From Gammaproteobacteria bacterium (GTDB lineage: Bacteria > Pseudomonadota > Gammaproteobacteria > Pseudomonadales > Azotimanducaceae), in NCBI GenBank assembly GCA_009841615.1, contig VXLL01000011.1:62001-126000 (forward strand): a DNA stretch of 64,000 nt, given 5' to 3'. The notes under the pieces were generated by a model. The model had not been told where the DNA came from. It ran no database searches and was given only the letters and a program-made list of their open reading frames with translations. Shown here piece by piece: positions 28,713 to 40,061 of this stretch; the first letter of the stretch is position 1, and the number at the start of each line of letters is the position of its first letter. The position numbers and the translations under genes are program-made.

Positions 28713-29734
28713 CGAAACTCTGTCGTTAGTCTGCTTCCGACAACGTCGACATCGTCTTTTTGCTCTCCAGTCATGAGCTCAAAAATAGTCTCTTTCAAGT
28801 CTTCACCGAGCACCAACACTCTATAGAGAGCATCTGCTAACGGCATGTATAACTGTATTCGTTGTTTATAAGCATACACTGCTTTTAAGGTATTAACTCC
28901 CTCAGCTAACTTACCTAGTTTATTCATCGCCTCATCTAGAGACAATCCCGAAGCAAATTGGTAACCGAGTTGAAAGTTTCTTGAGTGTGGTGAAGTACAT
29001 GTCGCGACGAGATCTCCGACACCAGCAAGTCCCAAAAAAGTATAGGGATTGCCTTCCATTGCTTGTGCAAATCGACTCATCTCAATCAGGCTTCGAGTAA
29101 TTACCAATGACACCGCGTTTTGTCCTACGTCTAGTGCAGTTGCAATACCACAAATAATGGCGTATACATTCTTTAGAGCCCCTCCAAGTTCAACACCGTA
29201 TACATCAGGGCTGGAATAGACTCGGAAAGTACTAGTACTCAACCTTTGTTGCACGATCAATCTTAACTGAGGATCCGGACTAGCGATGACCGTCCCAGCA
29301 AACTTTCCGTGAGCAATCTCTTCTGCTAAGTTAGGGCCACTCAACACCCCAATCACACCTGGTGGTAACTCCTCAGCCAAAATCTCGCTCATGAGCTTGA
29401 AGGAGTTATGTTCGACTCCTTTAGTCGCACTAACAGCATATGTACCCAATTGGATGTGTTGGCCGATCAACGTTGCAACATCGCGGAACGAAGCACTTGG
29501 GACGGTGACAAATACCAGATCACACTTTGCTAGTGCTAAGCTGATGTCCGTAGTCGGAACTACGCGCTCGTGTATCGCATGTCCCGGAAGATATCTTCTA
29601 TTCTCCTTGTGAGCATCCATGTCCGCAAGTTGATCTTCATCGCGCATCCAAAGATACGTTTCAAAACCATTAGAAGCTACGATATTCGCGATTACGGTCC
29701 CAAAGTTTCCCGCACCGACGACGGCCACAGTCAT
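28709..29734 (-). CDS. gpsA: GpsA, glycerol-3-phosphate dehydrogenase (NAD(P)+)
   Basis: Makes sn-glycerol 3-phosphate for phospholipid synthesis. It has 341 residues. Features are the NAD loop VAVVGAGNFGTVIANIVASN, GVLSGPNLAEEIAHGKF, the catalytic lysine in ELGGALKNVYAIICGIATAL and the FLGLAGVGDLVATCTSPHSR segment. It sits between htpG and a DUF4892 gene that overlaps it. Confidence 0.95.
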   Translation of the reverse strand: MTVAVVGAGNFGTVIANIVASNGFETYLWMRDEDQLADMDAHKENRRYLPGHAIHERVVPTTDISLALAKCDLVFVTVPSASFRDVATLIGQHIQLGTYAVSATKGVEHNSFKLMSEILAEELPPGVIGVLSGPNLAEEIAHGKFAGTVIASPDPQLRLIVQQRLSTSTFRVYSSPDVYGVELGGALKNVYAIICGIATALDVGQNAVSLVITRSLIEMSRFAQAMEGNPYTFLGLAGVGDLVATCTSPHSRNFQLGYQFASGLSLDEAMNKLGKLAEGVNTLKAVYAYKQRIQLYMPLADALYRVLVLGEDLKETIFELMTGEQKDDVDVVGSRLTTEFR

Positions 29735-29744
29735 GAATTGCTCA

Positions 29745-31628
29745 TCAGGCTAATAGTTCAGTCAGTAATCGATTTACGCGTTTCACGTGGGTGCCCGCTT
29801 CGATGGGGTAAGTCCCGTCTGCTAACACTGCCTGCTCGTGAAGTAAATGAACCAAATCCTCAAAACGTGCTTCATCTTGTTCCTGTGCTAAGTGTTCTAT
29901 TAAACTATGTGAAGCGTTAATTTCAAGAGTGGGCTTGGATTGCGGAACTTTTTGACCGGACGCTTCTAATACCCTACGCATGTGTAGGTCGAGATCGTGT
30001 TCGCCAAGGACTAAACAAGCCGGGGAGTCCACTAGTCTTTTAGACTTTCGGACAGACTCGACGACATCACCCAAGACTGCCTTTATTCGTTCCAACAGCG
30101 GTTCGTCAATGTTTTCATCCTTCTCATCTTCAACATCTTTTTCGTCCTGCTTTGCCTCCGGGAGATTTAAACTGCTTCGAGTGATATCCTGAAATTTCTT
30201 GCTTTCAAATTCATTGAGATGAGACATCATCCAAGCATCGATTGGATCGCCGAACACCAATACTTCTATGCCTTGGGTCAAAAACACTTCTAAATGTGGG
30301 CTGTTTCGCGCCGACTGTTCGTTATCGCCAACTACAAAATAGATGAACTCTTGATCCTCCGGTGCTCGGCTGATGTAGTCGCTGAGTGAGGTTCTTTGAG
30401 GCGCATGATCTTCCCCGGTTGGAACAGAATCATGCGTACTGGTGAACCTGAGCAGCTTGATCAACGTATCTCGATTGGGGTTCATTGGAACGGTTCCCTC
30501 TTTCAAGACACTGCCAAAGTTGTCCCAAAACTCACCATAAATTTCAGGATCGTCGTTCGCGACTTTCTGAAGACGGTCAAGAACGCGTCGGGCTAGTGCA
30601 TTACGGATCGTCTCTACAGCTTTGTGTTCTTGGAGCATTTCTCGTGACACGTTTAGTGGTAAGTCATTGGAATCGACGATCCCTTTTACCCAGCGCAAAT
30701 AAATTGGTAAGAATGTTTCCGCATCATCGAGAATGAATACTCTTTGAACATAGAGTTTTAGTCCCCGAGCGGCATCCGGGTTATATAAATCAAAAGGAGC
30801 GCGTTTGGGGATATAGAGAAGACTGGTGTATTCCAAACGACCTTCGACTCGATTGTGACTCCAAGCTATTGGATCTTCAAAGTCGTGGGAAATGTGCTTG
30901 TAAAACTCTTTGTACTCGTCGTCGCTGATATCGGATCTAGACCGAGACCAAAGTGCCGTTGCCGTATTGACTGTATCGCGTTCGTCTTGGTTATCCTTGT
31001 CCAAGGACGGCATCGTTACAGGACATGCAATATGGTCACTATAGCGTCTCACAATTTCACGCAAACGGTATGAGCTTAAATACTCTTTGGCATCTTCTTT
31101 GAGTTTAAGCGTTACTGAAGTACCTCGAGAAGCCTCTGCTTCTTCAATGGTGAATCCGTCCTCTCCCGTCGAACTCCACTTAGTCCCCGTATCAGTGCCA
31201 GCTCGTCGAGTTAATACGACAACTTCATCCGAAACCATGAACGTGCTATAAAACCCAACACCAAACTGTCCGATCAGAGTCGCATCTGCTTTTTGATCGC
31301 CGGTTAGTTGTTTCAAGAATTCTTCTGTGCCCGATTTCGCGATCGTACCCAAGTTTTCGATGATTTCTTCTCGCGTCATACCGATGCCGTTGTCCGCGAG
31401 AGTGATTGTTGCCGCATCTTCGTCGAAGTCGATCGCGATACCCAACTCTGTATCCTCGCCTAACAGTTCGTCATTCTCAAGGGCTTCGAATCGCAATTTA
31501 TCCACTGCATCAGAAGAGTTGGAGATGAGTTCGCGCAGAAACACTTCACGATTCGAGTAAAGTGAGTTGATCATGAGGTGCAGAAGTTTTTTGGCTTCTG
31601 TCTGAAAGCTCAGAGTTTCAGTAGACAT
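29745..31628 (-). CDS. htpG: HtpG, Hsp90-type chaperone
   Basis: Bacterial Hsp90, 627 residues (E. coli 624). The GHKL ATP pocket is clear: REVFLRELISNSSDAVDKLR, TLADNGIGMTREEIIENLG and IGQFGVGFYSTFMVSDEV. The middle domain has GIVDSNDLPLNVSREMLQ with the catalytic arginine. It ends ten bases before gpsA starts. Confidence 0.96.
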   Translation of the reverse strand: MSTETLSFQTEAKKLLHLMINSLYSNREVFLRELISNSSDAVDKLRFEALENDELLGEDTELGIAIDFDEDAATITLADNGIGMTREEIIENLGTIAKSGTEEFLKQLTGDQKADATLIGQFGVGFYSTFMVSDEVVVLTRRAGTDTGTKWSSTGEDGFTIEEAEASRGTSVTLKLKEDAKEYLSSYRLREIVRRYSDHIACPVTMPSLDKDNQDERDTVNTATALWSRSRSDISDDEYKEFYKHISHDFEDPIAWSHNRVEGRLEYTSLLYIPKRAPFDLYNPDAARGLKLYVQRVFILDDAETFLPIYLRWVKGIVDSNDLPLNVSREMLQEHKAVETIRNALARRVLDRLQKVANDDPEIYGEFWDNFGSVLKEGTVPMNPNRDTLIKLLRFTSTHDSVPTGEDHAPQRTSLSDYISRAPEDQEFIYFVVGDNEQSARNSPHLEVFLTQGIEVLVFGDPIDAWMMSHLNEFESKKFQDITRSSLNLPEAKQDEKDVEDEKDENIDEPLLERIKAVLGDVVESVRKSKRLVDSPACLVLGEHDLDLHMRRVLEASGQKVPQSKPTLEINASHSLIEHLAQEQDEARFEDLVHLLHEQAVLADGTYPIEAGTHVKRVNRLLTELLA

Positions 31629-31697
31629 GTAATTTTCCGTTAGTTATGACTTGGGTAAAAATATTGTCTAAACACCAAAATTTCAAGAACTCAAACA

Positions 31698-32570
31698 TCA
31701 ACTCCGTAATACCTCTGACAACGCATCACCAATGTGTGCCAGGTTTCGCACAGTCTGAGCCCCGGCTGTGTCTAAGGCTGCATATTTATCCTCGGCAGTA
31801 CCCTTACCCCCAGCGATAATCGCGCCAGCGTGCCCCATTCTCTTACCCTGCGGTGCAGTTGCTCCTGCAATGTAAGCAATGACTGGTTTCGAGACATGCT
31901 CTTTGATAAAGTCTGCTGTTTCTTCTTCTGCGGTCCCACCAATTTCTCCCACCATCACAATGGCGTCTGTTTGTGGGTCATTCTCAAAAAGCTCGATTAC
32001 ATCAATGAAGTGAGTCCCGGGGACAGGGTCTCCACCGATACCGACACAGGTACTCTGACCAAAACCGTTATCCGTTATCTGTTTCACGGCTTCATACGTA
32101 AGCGTTCCGGATCGGGACACAACACCCACGTTGCCGGGACGATGAATTTCTGCTGGCATAATGCCGATCTTACATTCACCTGGAGTTATTACTCCGGGAC
32201 AATTTGGTCCTACTAATCTTGTATGTGTTCTGTTTAGTAGAGCTTTAGCCCTCAACATATCTAATGTAGGAATGCCTTCTGTGATACAGACCACTAGATC
32301 CAACCCTGCTTCGATGCTCTCAAAGATCGAATCGAGACAAAACGGTGCTGGAACGTAGATTACGGAGACCGTCGCGCCGGTGGAATTGATCGCATCTTCA
32401 ACCGTATCAAATACTGGTAGTCCGAGATGTTCTGACCCGCCGCGACCGGGAGTGACTCCGGCAACTAATTTTGTCCCGTACGCAAGTGCTTGAGTGCTAT
32501 GAAGAGTCCCTTGGGATCCAGTCAGCCCTTGACACAAAACTCTAGTGTTTCGATCGACTAGTATGCTCAC
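31698..32570 (-). CDS. sucD: SucD, succinyl-CoA synthetase alpha subunit
   Basis: TCA-cycle enzyme converting succinyl-CoA to succinate with formation of a nucleoside triphosphate. It has 290 residues. CoA-binding [40 protein letters not shown] and the active-site phosphohistidine in [19 protein letters not shown] are present. One-base overlap with sucC. Confidence 0.97.
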   Translation of the reverse strand: MSILVDRNTRVLCQGLTGSQGTLHSTQALAYGTKLVAGVTPGRGGSEHLGLPVFDTVEDAINSTGATVSVIYVPAPFCLDSIFESIEAGLDLVVCITEGIPTLDMLRAKALLNRTHTRLVGPNCPGVITPGECKIGIMPAEIHRPGNVGVVSRSGTLTYEAVKQITDNGFGQSTCVGIGGDPVPGTHFIDVIELFENDPQTDAIVMVGEIGGTAEEETADFIKEHVSKPVIAYIAGATAPQGKRMGHAGAIIAGGKGTAEDKYAALDTAGAQTVRNLAHIGDALSEVLRS

Positions 32571-33736
32571 TATTGCGCTCCCGCTGCTTCGACGGACTTT
32601 TGTGCTGCATCTTGCAGGGTATCCGCCGCAATAATGGCTAAACCGCTCGCACGTAGAAATTCTCGACCCTCGTCCGCATTGTTTCCGTCAAAGCGAACGA
32701 TGACGGGGACGCTCACTCCTACCTCTCGATACGCCTCAACAATACCTTCTGCAATCACAGCGCACGAAACAATACCACCAAAAATGTTGATGAGGACAGC
32801 GCGCACTTGAGGGTCAGAAAGAATGATTTTGAAGGCCTCCGACACAGAAGCAGTGTTCACGCCGCCACCGACGTCTAAGAAGTTTGCAGGACTCCCACCA
32901 TAGAGTTTTACAAGATCCATCGTACCCATAGCAAGCCCTGCACCGTTAACCATACAACCGATGCTTCCATCCATAGCAACATAACTAAGTTTGAATTTGG
33001 CTGCGTGCTCTTCTCTCGGGTCTTCTTGCGTGGGATCACGTAACTCGGCGAGTTTGGGCTGACGAAAAATTGCATTGCTGTCAATATTGATCTTTGCGTC
33101 TAAGCAATGAACATCGCCAGTTTTAGTCACTACTAATGGATTCACTTCAACAAGCGCGCAGTCGAGTTCATGAAATAAGCGACAGAGATTCAAAAAGATT
33201 GTGGTGAATTGACGAACTTGATGCTTCTCTAATCCTAGCTTAAATGCCATAGCACGACCTTGAAACGCTTGAGCACCGATGCTAGGATCTATGGTAGCCT
33301 TGATAATCTTCTCAGGACTCTCCTCTGCGACCGTTTCGATCTCCACCCCACCCTCTGTTGAAGCCATTACAACGACACTCTGGCATGCGCGATCGATCAC
33401 AGCACCGAGATAAATTTCACGTGCAATATCCGTAAGCGATTCATAGTAAATGCTAGATACCTGTTGCCCTTCCGCATCGGTTTGCTGAGTTACCAATCGC
33501 TTACCCAACCATACAGACGCGAATTCCTGTGCCGCTTCTACGCTCGAAACGAGCTTTACCCCACCAGCTTTACCTCGACCCCCAGCATGGACTTGAACTT
33601 TGGCTACCCAAGAGTCGCCACCTATCTCAGCTAGAGCTTTAGGTACGTCGTCAGCAATTTGAACGACCTGACCGGGTGACACGGGTAGTCCGAAATCGTG
33701 AAACAGTGCTTTAGCTTGATATTCGTGCAGGTTCAA
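32570..33736 (-). CDS. sucC: SucC, succinyl-CoA synthetase beta subunit
   Basis: ADP-forming beta subunit, 388 residues, exact family length. [39 protein letters not shown] (nucleotide-binding) and [20 protein letters not shown] are characteristic. It lies downstream of lpdA in an order sdhCDAB-sucAB-lpdA-sucCD. Confidence 0.97.
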   Translation of the reverse strand: MNLHEYQAKALFHDFGLPVSPGQVVQIADDVPKALAEIGGDSWVAKVQVHAGGRGKAGGVKLVSSVEAAQEFASVWLGKRLVTQQTDAEGQQVSSIYYESLTDIAREIYLGAVIDRACQSVVVMASTEGGVEIETVAEESPEKIIKATIDPSIGAQAFQGRAMAFKLGLEKHQVRQFTTIFLNLCRLFHELDCALVEVNPLVVTKTGDVHCLDAKINIDSNAIFRQPKLAELRDPTQEDPREEHAAKFKLSYVAMDGSIGCMVNGAGLAMGTMDLVKLYGGSPANFLDVGGGVNTASVSEAFKIILSDPQVRAVLINIFGGIVSCAVIAEGIVEAYREVGVSVPVIVRFDGNNADEGREFLRASGLAIIAADTLQDAAQKSVEAAGAQ

Positions 33737-33824
33737 CTAGTTCTCTATCCTTTCTTTGAAACTTGAGGTAAGGAAAGCACACTATGAAAATCAATTCAAC
33801 GTGTGATGTTTAACAGCGTTAGCG

Positions 33825-35261
33825 CTACTTCTTCTTTCTTCGATTTACAGTATGAATAGCATTACCACCCACGCTTAACGCTGCTTCATGTACAGATTCG
33901 GAAAGCGATGGATGGGCGAACATCGTCAATGCGAGATCTTCAGCCGTAGCCCCAAACTCCATCGCGATAACACCTTGTGCGATGAGTTCTGAAGCTTGCG
34001 CACCCAATATGTGCACTCCCCTTATTCGGTCGGTCGTCGCATCAGCGATGATTTTGACAAATCCCTCGGTTTCATTAGCGGCCATTGCACGACCATTCGC
34101 ACTATAGGAAAACATTCCACTGTTAAATTTCTCTCCGTTCGCTTTGAGTTCATCTTCACTTTGACCAACCCAGGCGATCTCCGGATGTGTGTAAATCACC
34201 GAAGGTACTGTTTCATAGTTAACAATTGGTTTGTGCCCAGCTATTCTTTCAGCAACCATCACTCCTTCTTCCATACCCTTATGAGCCAGCATTGGACCAC
34301 GTACAACATCTCCGACAGCATAAACGTCCGGTGCATCCGTCAAACAAAGATCATTCACAAACAAGAAACCGCGTTCATCAATATTGACTTCGCACTCTTG
34401 GCTGAGTAAATCTTCGGTGTAGGGTCGGCGACCTACTGCAACGATTAGCTTATCACATTCAAGCACTAGGTCTTCACCCTTAAGCTGGTACGCAACCTTC
34501 ACTACCCCGTCTTCAACCGTGGACGACACTACCCTCGCGCCAAGGCGCACGTCTAAACCTTGTTTCTTGAAAATCTTCAAAGCCTCCCGAGCCGCGCGGC
34601 GGTCCGCCATGGGTAAGAAGTCATCAAGCGCTTCCAAGATCACAACTTCAGAGCCAAATCGGTTCCAAACACTGCCTAACTCCAATCCGACAATACCAGC
34701 GCCAATTACACCTAAACGTTTCGGTGCTTCTTCAAATTCCAGCGCATCAGTGGAATCCACGATTAATTCGTGGTCTATTCTTGCAGCTGGGATGTCGATA
34801 GGTGTAGATCCCGGTGCCAAAATAACATGATTTGCTGTGATTGTTTCTTGTGTTCCGTCGTGGCTCGTGTAAGTCACCTCGCGTCCGCTGCCAAGCTGTC
34901 CAGTACCAGGTAAGAAGGTTATGTCGTTTCCCTTGAATAGGACGTCAATTCCGGATGTTAGTTTGTCCACGATAGAGTTCTTGTAAGCCAGCATTTTTGA
35001 AATGTCAATTTGGTGATCGCTAGCCGAAATTCCCATTTTTTGAAATTCGGTCATTCGCGTAAATGTATAGGACACATCGAGAAGTGCTTTCGAGGGGATA
35101 CATCCCCAATTCAAACAGGTTCCGCCTAAAGTAGGTTTAGCGTTGCGATCAACAGACTTATCAATACAAATGACCGCGTGACCGAGTTGCGCGCTACGAA
35201 TCGCAGCGGCATAGCCCGCCGGACCTGCACCGATGACGACGATATCAGCTTCACGACTCAT
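33825..35261 (-). CDS. lpdA: Dihydrolipoyl dehydrogenase (E3)
   Basis: Flavoprotein that reoxidises the lipoyl group of 2-oxoglutarate dehydrogenase, 478 residues. FAD loop VVIGAGPAGYAAAIRSAQLG, the redox-active cysteine pair in GGTCLNWGCIPSKALL, the second nucleotide loop GVIGAGIVGLELGSVW and the C-terminal FAHPSLSESVHEAAL dyad are visible. It sits between sucB and sucC, so it probably serves this complex. Confidence 0.96.
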   Translation of the reverse strand: MSREADIVVIGAGPAGYAAAIRSAQLGHAVICIDKSVDRNAKPTLGGTCLNWGCIPSKALLDVSYTFTRMTEFQKMGISASDHQIDISKMLAYKNSIVDKLTSGIDVLFKGNDITFLPGTGQLGSGREVTYTSHDGTQETITANHVILAPGSTPIDIPAARIDHELIVDSTDALEFEEAPKRLGVIGAGIVGLELGSVWNRFGSEVVILEALDDFLPMADRRAAREALKIFKKQGLDVRLGARVVSSTVEDGVVKVAYQLKGEDLVLECDKLIVAVGRRPYTEDLLSQECEVNIDERGFLFVNDLCLTDAPDVYAVGDVVRGPMLAHKGMEEGVMVAERIAGHKPIVNYETVPSVIYTHPEIAWVGQSEDELKANGEKFNSGMFSYSANGRAMAANETEGFVKIIADATTDRIRGVHILGAQASELIAQGVIAMEFGATAEDLALTMFAHPSLSESVHEAALSVGGNAIHTVNRRKKK

Positions 35262-35272
35262 TTCTTTTCTCC

Positions 35273-36484
35273 CTAAAGTTCCAGCAAAATACGCGCTGGA
35301 TCTTCCAGCATTCCTTTAATCGCAACCAAAAATCGCACCGCCTCAGAACCGTCAATTAGCCGATGATCGTAAGACAGGGCTAAATACATCATCGGCCGGA
35401 TCTCGACACTACCGTCCACAACCACAGGTCGTTCCTGAATCTTATGCATTCCCAAAATCGCGGTTTGCGGGGGATTCAATATTGGTGTCGACATGAGCGA
35501 ACCGAAAACACCGCCATTGGAAATAGTGAACGTTCCACCTTGCATGTCTTCAATGGCCAATTTACCGTCTCGAGCTTTTTGTCCGAACTCCACTATTTGG
35601 TCTTCGATTTGAGCAAGTCCTAAAGCATCGGCATCTCGCACGACTGGTACGACCAGGCCGCGTTCGGTGCTCACTGCAACGCCTATGTCATAAAAGCCGT
35701 GATAGACGATGTCGGAACCGTCGATAGACGCATTTACTAACGGAAATCGCTTGAGTGCTTCTACGGAAGCTCGAACGAAAAAGCTCATGAAGCCCAATCT
35801 CGTCCCGTTGTGCGTACGCTGAAACTCTTCTTGATATTGCTTGCGCATACGAATAATTGGAGCCATATCCGCTTCATTGAAAGTCGTAAGCATCGCGGCT
35901 GTTTGTTGGGCTTCGACCAATCGATTCGCGATCGTCGCGCGCAGTCTCGTCATTGGTACGCGACGTTCGACTCGTTCCCCAGTGTCCGCTGATGGTTCCT
36001 CTATTTCTGGTTCAGGAGCTTTTGCTCGCCCTGTCTTTGCTTCTACGCGAACTGTCCGCGAGGCAATCGCTGCTTCTACATCGCCTTTGGTAATCATCCC
36101 ACCACGACCAGAACCGCGGACTGACGCCAAATCAATGCTGTTTTCTAAGGCTAGTTTCCGAGCCGAAGGAGCGGCTGCGAATTCTCTCTGTTCAGTGTCT
36201 ACGGGTTGATCGCTTGTTTGCTCAGATTGTTCTACGGCAGGAGGGTCTCCTTCTTCGACGACGGCGATCAAATCGAGACCAACGACTGTCGCGCCTTCTG
36301 GTTTCATGATCTTCGCTACCGTACCAGCAACCGGCGATGGAATTTCCAACGTCGTTTTCTCTGTTTCGACATCAGCCAACAGCTCATCCCGTGCAATGAA
36401 CTCTCCTTCGCGTTTATACCATTTTGTAAGCTCCCCTTCAACAATGGATTCGGGGAACGCTGGCGTAGTTATTTCAGTGGTCAC
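35273..36484 (-). CDS. sucB: SucB, dihydrolipoyl succinyltransferase (E2)
   Basis: Core E2 enzyme of the 2-oxoglutarate dehydrogenase complex. The start is taken as GTG at 36484, giving 403 residues that open [17 protein letters not shown] as in relatives. GGAAG lies a few bases upstream and the gene then overlaps sucA by eleven bases. Domains: lipoyl (lysine in [13 protein letters not shown]), a peripheral E3-binding segment ([28 protein letters not shown] in part) and a catalytic domain with [18 protein letters not shown] longer frame begins at 36523 inside sucA and is less likely. Confidence 0.95.
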   Translation of the reverse strand: MTTEITTPAFPESIVEGELTKWYKREGEFIARDELLADVETEKTTLEIPSPVAGTVAKIMKPEGATVVGLDLIAVVEEGDPPAVEQSEQTSDQPVDTEQREFAAAPSARKLALENSIDLASVRGSGRGGMITKGDVEAAIASRTVRVEAKTGRAKAPEPEIEEPSADTGERVERRVPMTRLRATIANRLVEAQQTAAMLTTFNEADMAPIIRMRKQYQEEFQRTHNGTRLGFMSFFVRASVEALKRFPLVNASIDGSDIVYHGFYDIGVAVSTERGLVVPVVRDADALGLAQIEDQIVEFGQKARDGKLAIEDMQGGTFTISNGGVFGSLMSTPILNPPQTAILGMHKIQERPVVVDGSVEIRPMMYLALSYDHRLIDGSEAVRFLVAIKGMLEDPARILLEL

Positions 36485-39332
36485 GTATTTCTTCCAAATT
36501 TCCAAAGAGTGCTTCTTCGACAAGTTCGCGTTGCTGTCGCGCGTGGCGCGCTGGTAAGCCTACGGCTGGTGCCGCATACGGTTTACGTCCTGCATACTTG
36601 AGTGTTAAGTCATGATGGGTTGTAGCGACTGCACGCTCCATGTGATGTTTACTTGAATACCATGCGCCTTGGTTCTTCGGTTCTTCCTGACACCACACGA
36701 TCGTCTTGAGCTGACTGTATCTGTTCAAGATTTCAAGTAGTTCATCGCGAGGAAATGGATACAACTGTTCCAAACGGACTAACCCAACGGTCGTACAGTT
36801 TGCTTCCCTTCGTCGAGTGAGTAAATCATAGTACACCTTACCGCTGCACAAAACTAATCGCTCGACTGCTTTAGGCTTCAACGGATCATACTCATCGATT
36901 ACATTACGAAACGAACGCGTTGACAATTCGTCAATGGTCGAAGTGGCGAGTTTATGACGAAGTAAGCTCTTGGGTGTTAGAACAATGAGCGGTCGACGCA
37001 TCGGGCGGATCATTTGCCGACGCAACAAGTGAAAAATTTGTGATGGGGTCGTTGGGATACAAACTTGTATGTTGTGTTGTGCACACATTTGCATGAAGCG
37101 TTCGAGGCGTGCGGAGGAATGTTCCGGTCCTTGTCCTTCGAGTCCGTGAGGTAAAAACACGACCAAGCCGCACTGTCGTCCCCACTTGGCTTCGCCACTT
37201 GAGATGAATTGATCGAACACGACTTGAGCTCCGTTGGCGAAATCCCCAAATTGAGCCTCCCAAATAACAAGCGTGTTCGGCGTAGTCGTCGCGTATCCAT
37301 ATTCAAACGCAAGTACAGCTTCCTCGGAGAGTAATGAGTCGTAAATCTCAAATCTACGTTTCTTAAAGCCTTCTTGCATGGGTATCACTTGTTCACCCGT
37401 ACTCTGACAATACACACAGGCATGCCGATGAGAAAATGTACCCACTCCGACATCTTGTCCGGTAATCCTAACATCAAAACCCTGATCCAGCAGCGTCGCG
37501 TATGCCGCCATCTCGCCAAAGCCCCAATTCACGGCGAGACCTCCAGCTGCCATGTTGCGCCGATCAGCATAAATGCCTTGGACTTGTTTGTGGAGTTTTG
37601 TTCCCTTTCGGATTCTGTTAGCTTTTGCCATAACCTGTTGGAGTCGAAGCAACGGAAACGAGGTGTCGGCAGGCTCGTCCCAATGATGGCCGATATACGG
37701 CTTCCAGTCGACGAACATACTCGTATCGGGTTCTTTAATAACAGAAAGTGCTATAGTCTCACCTCGGTCTAAACGATCTCGTACGGTCGCGGCCAATTCG
37801 TCGGATTCATCCTGCGAGACGACGCCTTCTTCGGCTAAGCGATCAGCGTAAATCTTTCGTGTCGTCGGATGACGCCTGATCTGTTGGTACATTAAAGGCT
37901 GTGTTTTCATTGGATCTTCGGCTTCGTTATGACCGCGACGTCGATAACAAACTAAATCTATAACGACATCCTTCCCAAAAACATTTACGTAATCTGATGC
38001 TATTTGTGCAACGAACGTCACTGCTTCGGGATCGTCGGCGTTAACGTGGAAAATCGGCGCGCGAATGATCTTTGCAACTTCACTACAGTATTCCGTCGAG
38101 CGTGCGTCTTCCAGTCGGCTCGTGGTAAACCCGACCTGGTTATTAATAATGATGTGCATCGTCCCACCCGTGGAAAATCCTCGAGTCTGAGACATTTGAA
38201 AGGTTTCCATGACGACTCCTTGTCCAGCGATAGCAGCATCACCATGGATTAAGATTGGAAATACCTGTTCTCGACTGGCATCAGCACGACGGTCTTGCCG
38301 TGCTCGGCATGAACCTTCGACTACCGGTCCTACAATCTCCAAGTGCGACGGATTGAAAGCGAGCGCGAGATGTATTTGCCGACCGTGTGTTTCTAGATTT
38401 GTCGAAAATCCCATGTGATACTTCACGTCACCAGTTTCGTATTGTTGACGAGCTCGACCTTCAAATTCTTGAAATAGTTCACTCGCTTGTTTTCCAAGCA
38501 AGTTTACGAGAACATTCAATCTTCCTCGGTGCGCCATTCCAATGACGACTTCTTGGACTCGCCACATTCCGGAGCGCTGAGTTATCTCGTGCAGCATCGG
38601 GATCAAGCTCTCCGCTCCTTCCAAGCCGAATCTTTTAGTACCCGGATACCGATTGTGTAAGTATCGTTCAAGTCCTTCTGCAGCACTAAGGCGTTCCAAA
38701 ATCCGATATTTCGTCTGATCGTCAAATTGCATCTGAGAATGAACGCTCTCTAACCGGCCACGAATCCATTCCCTTTCCTGTGTCGAAGTCACGTACACAT
38801 ACTCTGTACCGATAGAGCCACAATAGGTCTTTTCTAAAGCGTCGACGATATCGCGAAGTTTGGCATCTTTCTCAGTGAACAGGTGCGACGATCCAATATG
38901 AAACACTGTGTCAAAATCAGCCATGCTTAAGCCATGAAACTTCAATTCAAGATCCGCGGCCTTCTCTCGTTCCCAGACTCCTAGTGGATCAATTCGAGCC
39001 CTACGGTGACCTCGAGATTGATAAGACTCGATGAGTTCCATCACTTGGATTTGTTTTCGATGGTACTCCGAGAGTATCGAGGTACTGACTCGTTCCGGCC
39101 GAGCCTTAAGGCGATTTCGACCGAGTCTTTCGAAGTGATGAACTATCGTACTGTGAGCAATATCCGGATGCCCATTGTCTGCTTGAGGAAGCGTGTGGAA
39201 ATAATCTCGCCATTCCTGAGGAACTAGGTTCGCACTCTCTAAATACTTTTCATACATCGCTTCGATGTACGCAACGCTACCTCCCGCAAGATGAGAACTT
39301 GCTTCCATTCGTTCTAGAAAAGAGTCAGTCAT
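36474..39332 (-). CDS. sucA: SucA, 2-oxoglutarate dehydrogenase (E1)
   Basis: Thiamine diphosphate-dependent E1 of the complex, 952 residues (E. coli 933). Recognisable are the E. coli-like N-terminal [21 protein letters not shown] region, [36 protein letters not shown] with the cofactor-binding residues, [14 protein letters not shown], and [16 protein letters not shown]. It is 21 bases from sdhB and overlaps sucB. Confidence 0.97.
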   Translation of the reverse strand: MTDSFLERMEASSHLAGGSVAYIEAMYEKYLESANLVPQEWRDYFHTLPQADNGHPDIAHSTIVHHFERLGRNRLKARPERVSTSILSEYHRKQIQVMELIESYQSRGHRRARIDPLGVWEREKAADLELKFHGLSMADFDTVFHIGSSHLFTEKDAKLRDIVDALEKTYCGSIGTEYVYVTSTQEREWIRGRLESVHSQMQFDDQTKYRILERLSAAEGLERYLHNRYPGTKRFGLEGAESLIPMLHEITQRSGMWRVQEVVIGMAHRGRLNVLVNLLGKQASELFQEFEGRARQQYETGDVKYHMGFSTNLETHGRQIHLALAFNPSHLEIVGPVVEGSCRARQDRRADASREQVFPILIHGDAAIAGQGVVMETFQMSQTRGFSTGGTMHIIINNQVGFTTSRLEDARSTEYCSEVAKIIRAPIFHVNADDPEAVTFVAQIASDYVNVFGKDVVIDLVCYRRRGHNEAEDPMKTQPLMYQQIRRHPTTRKIYADRLAEEGVVSQDESDELAATVRDRLDRGETIALSVIKEPDTSMFVDWKPYIGHHWDEPADTSFPLLRLQQVMAKANRIRKGTKLHKQVQGIYADRRNMAAGGLAVNWGFGEMAAYATLLDQGFDVRITGQDVGVGTFSHRHACVYCQSTGEQVIPMQEGFKKRRFEIYDSLLSEEAVLAFEYGYATTTPNTLVIWEAQFGDFANGAQVVFDQFISSGEAKWGRQCGLVVFLPHGLEGQGPEHSSARLERFMQMCAQHNIQVCIPTTPSQIFHLLRRQMIRPMRRPLIVLTPKSLLRHKLATSTIDELSTRSFRNVIDEYDPLKPKAVERLVLCSGKVYYDLLTRRREANCTTVGLVRLEQLYPFPRDELLEILNRYSQLKTIVWCQEEPKNQGAWYSSKHHMERAVATTHHDLTLKYAGRKPYAAPAVGLPARHARQQRELVEEALFGNLEEIRDH

Positions 39333-39353
39333 TGTTTTTCCTCAAATGTACCA

Positions 39354-40058
39354 CTAGGTTCCTTCTTTCACCATAAGAGATCGGATCTTTCCGATGGCTC
39401 TCGTCGGATTCAGGTCTTTTGGACAAACGCTAGCACAGTTCATAATGCTACGACAGCGAAATACGCTGAAATGATCATCGAGTTTTGACAATCTCGCTTC
39501 TGTTGCCGTGTCACGGCTGTCTGCGATAAATCGATACGCGTGTAACAATGCTGCCGGACCAAGAAACTTATCAGGATTCCACCAATATGAGGGACACGCG
39601 GTAGTACAGCACGCACACAAAATACACTCATACAATCCTTCTAACTTTTCTCGATCTTCAATACTTTGGAGTCGTTCCTTTGTGGGTGGTAAATCCTCAT
39701 TTATCAAAAAAGGATCGGCGCGTTCGTACTGTTTGTAGAACTGGGACATGTCTACAACAAGATCTCGAATCACGGGTAGTCCCGGTAACGGACGCAGCAC
39801 AAGCCGGTTGCCAGAAATTACTGAACCGACCGGCGTCTTACACGCTAGCCCATTAGTCCCGTTCATGTTCATTCCGTCCGACCCACATACGCCCTCACGA
39901 CAAGACCGGCGATAGGTAATCGAAGGGTCTTTGATCTTGAGTTGTTCCAATACGTCAAGGACCATCAAATCGCGACCTTCTGGCCGAGAAAATTCGTAGT
40001 CTTGCATCCTTGGTTTGGCGTCCTGTTCAGGAATGTAGCGATAGATGCTTACCAGCAC
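39354..40058 (-). CDS. sdhB: SdhB, succinate dehydrogenase iron-sulfur subunit
   Basis: Carries the three iron-sulfur clusters of complex II, 234 residues. The 2Fe-2S ligands are in SCREGVCGSDGMNMNG and the single Cys of GLACKTPVG. The 4Fe-4S and 3Fe-4S ligands lie in CILCACCTTACPSYWWNPD and CRSIMNCASVCPKDLNPTRA. Three-base gap after sdhA. Confidence 0.97.
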   Translation of the reverse strand: MLVSIYRYIPEQDAKPRMQDYEFSRPEGRDLMVLDVLEQLKIKDPSITYRRSCREGVCGSDGMNMNGTNGLACKTPVGSVISGNRLVLRPLPGLPVIRDLVVDMSQFYKQYERADPFLINEDLPPTKERLQSIEDREKLEGLYECILCACCTTACPSYWWNPDKFLGPAALLHAYRFIADSRDTATEARLSKLDDHFSVFRCRSIMNCASVCPKDLNPTRAIGKIRSLMVKEGT

Positions 40059-40061
40059 GAT